DNA of 64,000 nt from Atrina japonica (taxonomy: Eukaryota > Mollusca > Bivalvia > Pterioida > Pinnidae), in contig BROG01000524.1 in assembly GCA_030159075.1 (NCBI GenBank), positions 248,001 to 312,000 of the forward strand, read 5' to 3'. This document shows, in pieces, positions 57,631 through 64,000 of this stretch. Made by a program: the position numbers and the translations under genes. How positions within the stretch are numbered: position 1 is the first letter of the stretch; each line of letters opens with the position of its first letter. Under the pieces are notes generated by a model. The model saw only the letters and a program-made list of their open reading frames with translations, was not told the origin of the DNA and ran no database searches.

Positions 57631-58890
57631 TATTTATGATAGACCTTTATTGCATTTTTGTGTATCAAAATATTTTTTCCCATATCCCTCTATGAATTAT
57701 AAATTGATTTAAGTACTTAAATCAAAATATATCAATATCCAATATGGTAAATTGTCACATTGTGAATATCAATATGCATTTTATAAATATTTAAACAGAA
57801 AATGAAGACAAAAATTTATTTTGCATAAAGATATTTTCATTACATTTAATGATATTAAATAACCTGAGAAATTGTCTGTGTGTTTGTATATTGACAGACA
57901 AACTGCCCTAGGCTTAATCAAATAATAGGGAAACAGGTACGTGCGAAGAAATTTAAATAATGGAAGCTCAAATAAGGAAACTGAATACTTCATCATTCAC
58001 AGAAAAAATAAAGATGAATGCTTTACACTGAAGTTCCGAAAATACCAATATTAGGATAATAAGCCAGGTGAAGTAGAGTATTTAAAGTTATCGTATCCTA
58101 TACTATACTCGAACTTACTTCTAGAACTTCATTAATATAGAAAATATATGGACATTTAAAGCATTAATTAATACCACCATTCGAATTTGTGCACCATATT
58201 TCAGTTGAAACCCCATGCCTGTATTCTACTGCATTATCGGTATGCAACATAGTACACTGAATGTACATATGGAAGTAAATTCCAGTCAGTGGGCATCAAT
58301 CACTAGTTTCCAAGCTAATGTATTACACATACGCAAGTTATTTTATTTTGCAATGGAAATAAAAGGTCCACATACCGTTAATACAAAACAACGCAAGCTA
58401 ACAGCCAGTATCTCTTTCTTCTTTGTTTTAATCGTCCTGTAAATCATCTCCTTAAAACTTTTATCAAATCTACTTTTGTCATTTGAATTGAAATAATTAT
58501 GGAGTATGAATTTTTCAAAACAAAGTTTTGTTTTCAGTTTTGCCGATAACAATTTCTCATTTCATTTGAATAATTCATCAATTGATTATCAAAAGTTTCG
58601 TCTTTGATTGAACCATTAACTGAATTGAAGCGTTTGTATATTTTATTCTAATCGCCTAAAAGTAAAATTATGAAATAGATAACTGTATTTTAATATGGCA
58701 GTGTCGGGTTGATGATGTTAAATTATAGATACCATTCTGATTGATCTATTTGGAGGCTATTCTAATGGGATTTAGTCAAATTCTTTGATCTGAACCTTTG
58801 ACAAATTTGATTACCATAACATTTGCACAATTACCTATTTTACTACCTGTTTCAAATGAAACTATTGTATTGACATTCTCCTCGTCTTCT
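57631..58890. other. AT-rich stretch, no gene seen
   Basis: Only short frames without motifs. Confidence 0.35.
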
Positions 58891-58893
58891 ACT

Positions 58894-58989
58894 CCAACAA
58901 CAACAACAACAACAACAACATAAAAAACAACAACAACAACAGCAAGTATCATCATCATCATCATCATCATCATCAACATCATCATCATC

Positions 58990-59021
<32 letters not shown>

Positions 59022-59030
59022 CATCACTGA
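58894..59030. repeat. (AAC)n and (ATC)n microsatellite
   Basis: aac repeats to about 58940, then atc repeats. They open Met- and Asp-rich frames on the - strand that are artefacts. Confidence 0.95.
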
Positions 59031-59361
59031 CCATATAGTTCATAATATTAAACGCTATTCTACAAAAGTCAGTTTTAAACTGTGTGAATTAATGCGTACT
59101 TGTTTATTAGACGGAATACTGCTACATATATCAAGACTCATGCTTTAGATTTAGAAATGGAGGTTTACAATGCATTTTGATTTTCAACAACAATTTCAAT
59201 TATTTCCAGGTATTTATATTATAAGACAAATATTCATTATATGCACATGAAATAATATAACGTTCACAAAGTGTCATCGAGTTAATCATCGGCGTGACAT
59301 CAAACGATATCATGCTGAAATAAAGGAATTACGATAAAACGATAAAAAAACAAATACGGCA

Positions 59362-59364
59362 ACA

Positions 59365-59443
<79 letters not shown>

Positions 59444-59482
59444 ACACTACTACTACTACTACTAACACTACTACTACTATTA
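59362..59482. repeat. (ACT)n microsatellite
   Basis: About 120 bp, with two 'aacactact' interruptions. Confidence 0.95.
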
Positions 59483-60088
59483 CTGCCAGTTTTACTACTT
59501 CTTTTACGTCTAAGCGAATTTGATATTTTACCGAAACTACAAGAAGTACATAGTCAATTGTGATGTATAACACGGATTCTAATGGACATTAAAATTTTCA
59601 TGTATTTTACTGAAACGCAGAAATTGGGTTACAGTAAGACAGAATTGCTTCTACGTTTGGTCAAAATAGCAGTAGGATTTAATGATTAAAATGAATTCAC
59701 TTTATTTCCAAATGTTAATTGATAATACCTGGCTCCGTATTTAAATAGATTAACTGTCTGCCTCATGTAGTTTCCATCCACAATCTATTGGTTAAAAAAG
59801 CAATGCATCTTATAACCGGTGGGAAAATATGACACTTTAATACATGAGCATCGTTACACACATCCAAAAAAACATTTGAATAATATTTGAAAAAAAGAAA
59901 TGAGTTTTTTATTGCTCTTTGTTTTCGCAATGACTTGTGTAATATAAAGTGAATGTAACATTTATCAGCATATAAAAAGAGTACAACATTTATCAGCGAT
60001 GTCATTCTCATTTGTAATCTGTAGAATTTTAATGTTCAGAGATAAATAGGCAGCTGGATAACCCTGAAAATTAGTTTGTGGTATAAAA
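59483..60088. other. AT-rich stretch, no gene seen
   Basis: Nothing recognised. Confidence 0.35.
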
Positions 60089-60089
60089 T

Positions 60090-60240
60090 GTATGTATGTA
60101 TGTATGTATGTATGTATGTATGTATGTATGTATGTATGTATGTATGTATGTATGTATGTATGAATTGAATTGAATTGAATTGAATATCTTTATTTCCTCC
60201 ATAAATGAAGATTTAGATGAACAATAATAAACATAATAAT
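60090..60240 (-). mobile_element. (TGTA)n microsatellite and pentanucleotide-tailed retroposon end
   Basis: The tetranucleotide run (60090-60162) passes into 'tgaattgaattgaattgaat' and then 'atctttatttcctcc'. On the - strand this is a short conserved end followed by an (AATTC)n tail, the form of some LINE/SINE 3' ends. The body is not recognised. Confidence 0.45.
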
Positions 60241-60574
60241 TAAGTTTTAAATATGTACGAATTTACAAGAAATGTCTTTACTTTTCATATTACATCATTT
60301 GTTTCGTCTACATCATATCATGTATATCAAAGTTAAACATCCATTGTGTCATATATTGATACATAGATGATCTCATCTATCTATTTATCTGTCTTTGTTA
60401 CCGATATATCTATCTATGTGTCTATTTCTTTATCTCCCTCTATCTTTCTAAATATGATGTATGATATAAAAGTAATGGCACAGTTTTCCAACACAGGTAA
60501 AATGTCATTTAAACCGAATGTTAGACATTGGTGTATGGCTCCGTTTGGGAAAGGGGTATAATACAAAACCAGAA

Positions 60575-62108
60575 ATGTATTGCCAAAGGTATTGTCAAAG
60601 GTATTATCAAAGGTATTGTCAAAGATTTTGTTAAATGTTTTATAATATAAAAATTTCAGATACCAAAGTATAAATCAATAGAATGTCCAGGACATAGATA
60701 CAAATCCGGTAAAAATGGACAAACACGGACCTCTGGAAACCAAGAGGTAGGATCAGGTGCCATGGAGGAGTAAGCATCCACTGTCAAAGGTATTGTCAAA
60801 GTTATCGTCAGGGGTATTGTTAAAAGTATCGTAAAATATATTCTCAAGGGTATTGTCAAAGCTATTGTCAAAGCTATTATCAAAGGTTTTGTTAAATGTA
60901 TTATCAAAGGTTTTGTAAAATGTATTGACAAAGATATTGTCAATTGTATTTTCAAATGTATCACTAAAAGTATTGTTAAAGGTATTACACAGGCTTTGTG
61001 AAATATAATATCAAATGTATTGTCAAATGTATTGTCAATGTTTTGGCAAATGTATTGTCAAAGTTATTGTCAAAAGTATCGGCAAATGTATTATCAAAGG
61101 TTTGTCAAATTTATTGTCAAATGTATTGTCAAAGATATTTTGAAATGTAATGTCAAAGGTATTGTTAAAGTTATTGTCACATGTATTGTTATATGTATTG
61201 TAAAATGTATTATCTTCTGTATTGTAAAACGTATTGTCAAATGTATTGTCAAAGGTATTGCAAAAGGTCTTGTCAAATGTATTGTAAAACGTATTGTCTA
61301 CTGTATTGTCAAATATATTAAAAACGTATTATCTACTGTATTGTCAAATATATTAAAAACGTATTGTCTACTGTATTGTCAAATATATTTTTCTAATTTA
61401 TTGTCAAATGCATTATCAAATGTATTGTCAAATGTGTTGTCATTTGTATTATCAAATGTATGTCAAAATGTATTGTTAAAGGTATTACAATGGTTTTGTC
61501 AAATATAATGTCAAATGTTTTGTCAAATGTATTGTCAAAGGTATTGTCAAATGTATCGTGAAATGTATTGTCAAAGGTATTGTCAAATGTATCGTGAAAT
61601 GTATTGTCAAAGGTATTGTCAAAGGTATTGTCAATGTTTTGTCAAACGTATTGTCAAACGTATTATGAAACTTATGGTCAAATGTATTGTCAAAAGTATT
61701 GTCAAATGTATCATCAAAAGTATTGTCAAATGCATTGTCAAAGTTATTGTCAAATGTATTGTCAAATGTATTGTCAAATGTATTGTCAAAAGTATTGTCA
61801 CAAGTATTGTCAAATGTATCGTCAAAAGTATTGTCAAAGTTATTGTCAAATGTATTGTCAAAAGTATTGTCACAAGTATTGTCAAATGTATTGTCAAATG
61901 TATTGTCAAATGTATTGTCACATGTATTGTTAACTTTATTGTCAAATGTATTGTCAAAGGTATTCTCAAACGTATTGTCAAACGTATTGTCAAATGTATT
62001 GTCAAAGGTATTCTCAAATGTATTGTCAATGGTATTCACAAACGTATTGTCAAACGTATTGTCAAACGTATTGTCAAACGTATTGTCAAACGTATTGTTA
62101 AGTGCATT
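60575..62108. repeat. 12-bp minisatellite, about 1.4 kb net
   Basis: The unit is 'gtattgtcaaat', with variants 'gtattgtcaaag', 'gtattgtcaaac', 'gttattgtcaaa' and 'gtattgttaaag'. The right part (61500-62100) is the most regular. The unit is a multiple of 3, so frames stay open for 100-200 codons on both strands: 'CIVK' repeats on +, 'NTFD' and 'TIHL' repeats on -. Confidence 0.95.
60649..60785 (-). mobile_element. Short form of the RT-family 3' tail, inserted in the 12-bp array
   Basis: From 'ataaaaatttcagatacc' to 'gtaagcatccactgt', with array sequence on both sides. The same boundaries as at 44.8 kb. Confidence 0.8.
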
Positions 62109-62955
62109 GCCGGATCCCTCTTCGAGTTACAACTGTAAAATGGTAATGATTATCTTAGTTTTTGACTTCAAACAACGGTCCTATCAATACAAAATACATG
62201 TATTATCTTGTAGGTACCGAAATACTACTCACTGAGTTTATGTAAAGACTTCTCTACATGCTATAAGATTTGAAAATAAATGTCAATTCGTCTATGTAAT
62301 GATGACTTTTCACCCGTCGTATTGTAAAAGTAATAGGATCTCGAGGATACTGATAAAAAAGCGAGATCAGAAAGAGAAGACTTCAATCATCTTGGCAGAG
62401 ACAATTATCATCATTCTATGTAAGCTACGTTCTACGTTTTTAATGACTGAATGCATTAACCATATAAAATATATTGAAATAATACCAAAAATGTTCGAAT
62501 TGGAACGATAATTTCATTTTTATCTTAATTATTTTCTGGAAAATTGCTTTTCGCTTTTATCTTATCCTTGTCAAACAGCATTAGTTATCTTTTAAAAGTA
62601 GAAATACTAAAGTTAATGAAGTAAGTAATAAACGGGAAATGGAAGGGAGTGTTCTATTACATATACAATATTTTAAACATTTATATAACTGAAGTACACC
62701 ATTTAATATATCTACCCCTAAAGGCTTTTTTACTCCAAAACAAATTAATTTTCAAACATCACTTTCCCTCTCATAAAATATGTTTATTAACTGAAGAAAT
62801 TTATCATTTACTGTATCTTTTTTAATGTACATGTGCAATTAAGATGCGCAGGTAAGTTAAAAAGATATATGACCTAAGGCAATTTGAATGTTTCTTATGT
62901 CCACTATGTCACACCCGTGTAATAATGTCGAATGACATGTGTCAGTATACATTTC
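62109..62955. other. AT-rich stretch, no gene seen
   Basis: A 70-codon + frame at 62299-62511 shows no motif. Nothing else recognised. Confidence 0.35.
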
Positions 62956-62957
62956 GC

Positions 62958-62959
<2 letters not shown>

Positions 62960-63008
<49 letters not shown>
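62960..63008. repeat. (GT)n microsatellite
   Basis: About 48 bp of alternating g/t. Confidence 0.95.
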
Positions 63009-63010
<2 letters not shown>

Positions 63011-63329
63011 AACTCGTGAGCTAATAATCAGTGCAAGTTCAAGGGAAAATAAAATGTAACCTTACATACACCTTTTCAGCAAATATATTTGTAATGATTG
63101 AATATCTACGGATTGCAATCATTACTTATATACATTTTGATTGGAATCTGGAAGATGTTACTAAGAAATGTGTAAATCAAATTCCAAGATGCTTTGGTAG
63201 CCATATTGGTTAGAAATCGAAGAAGGTTCTCTAAAGCCAGGCACATCTATACTCGCTGTTACTTATACAAGGTTCTTGAAAGCTAAACTACTTATTTTTA
63301 CATTGGGTACTTCTCAGACAGAGTTAGCA

Positions 63330-63495
63330 ATACATTTAAATTTATTGTTGGCCTTTTTTATACCACTTTTTGTTTCGGATATTTGCATTTACTTTAGATA
63401 AGAGCTCAACTGCAGAAGTCGTATTGACAGAAACGATTGTCTTGAACATTTGTCTTGACCACTTTTGTAAAACTATAACTTTGGTATTGTTATTG
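63330..63495 (+). repeat. Dispersed repeat B copy
   Basis: 'ttggccttttttataccact', 'gagctcaactgcagaagtc', 'gacagaaacgattgtctt' and 'actataactttggtattg', in the family order. It is one of the most complete copies. Confidence 0.65.
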
Positions 63496-64000
63496 TTATT
63501 ATTGGAATTTGGTATTGTTTACGACAACGCATCCGGACAGTTATCTAGCAAAAGAGAAAAAAGCGGAAGCAGAGAGAAGAAAGAAAAATGAAAAAAGAAA
63601 CGGAATAAATGCAATCAGACACATGGGACATACTTAGAACCATGATAGATATCGCCCTCCCTATGTTTACATATTTACTTATACTCTGTTCACAATCTTT
63701 ACTTTCTTTTGATTCATCCCAAGTCTTATTTGATAAAGTTTCAACTGATTTCAAACCATTAAACAAACGTATATCATATAACTTTACAAGTTGTTTAATC
63801 ATCGGTCCATAGCCAAATACCAACGGTAGTGAAAGTTATGTTAAACATCTTCAAACACATATAGAGAAACGTATAATATTGTAATTGTACAAAATATGTC
63901 ATTATGATTTGCGGATTAATGCTTTTAATACGAGAAAACTCATTGTGGCAATTTCAATTTTTATTTTTGTTTGAAATCAACTTTTAGAATTAAATGTTAT

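Noticed and set aside
58776..59043. Met- or Asp-rich frames
   Set aside because: Direct translation of (ATC)n and (AAC)n repeats.
61485..62138. Frames of 184-207 codons as membrane or coiled proteins
   Set aside because: A 12-bp repeat open in multiple frames on both strands. No start context or domain.

Overview
The window is AT-rich animal genomic DNA with introns, very many simple-sequence arrays and decayed mobile elements. The repeat phrases (reverse-transcriptase remnants, tRNA-headed SINEs, Ty3/gypsy pieces) and the ARL15-type gene suggest a lophotrochozoan, most likely a bivalve mollusc. That placement is inference from remembered repeat families, not from a search. Gene density is very low: two genes can be supported in 64 kb.

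Gene 1 (+ strand, 8.6-14.4 kb) is an ADP-ribosylation-factor-like GTPase of the ARL15 type. Four coding exons are seen, with consistent splice phases and a stop codon at 14372-14374. The short first coding exon was not found and may lie upstream. Its introns carry nested repeats: a 1.6 kb element with TTAA-type terminal inverted repeats in intron 2 and an 840 bp palindromic minisatellite in intron 3.

Gene 2 (- strand, 35160 down to 26398) is a proposed two-exon gene for a 75-residue secreted precursor. Exon 1 encodes a signal peptide and ends at a GTAAGT donor in phase 1. Exon 2 starts at a good acceptor in phase 1 and ends in Gly-Arg-Arg-stop, with AATAAA about 155 bp further on. Dibasic sites and an amidation signal give it the layout of a neuropeptide/prohormone precursor. 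I do not recognise the family, and this is the most interesting item in the window.

Region by region: 0-2.7 kb has a reverse-transcriptase remnant cut by a SINE-like repeat and a 23-bp tandem array. 3.5-5.2 kb has the 3' end of a Ty3/gypsy element on the - strand. 6.5-6.83 kb has a MITE-like element with terminal inverted repeats, a 10-bp target duplication and G-rich 10-mer arrays. 8.6-14.4 kb is ARL15. 14.4-26 kb is mostly non-coding with diverged repeats. 28.8-32.3 kb is a long imperfect inverted repeat inside the precursor gene's intron. 35.7-37.05 kb is minisatellite. 38.1-39.2 kb has two reverse-transcriptase fragments meeting tail to tail. 42.9-43.1 kb has a probable solo LTR. 46.26-52.84 kb is a near-identical 2.19 kb tandem triplication. 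55.3-60.2 kb is dominated by microsatellites. 60.57-62.1 kb is a 12-bp minisatellite interrupted by a short dispersed element. Most long open frames come from tandem repeats or decayed mobile elements.
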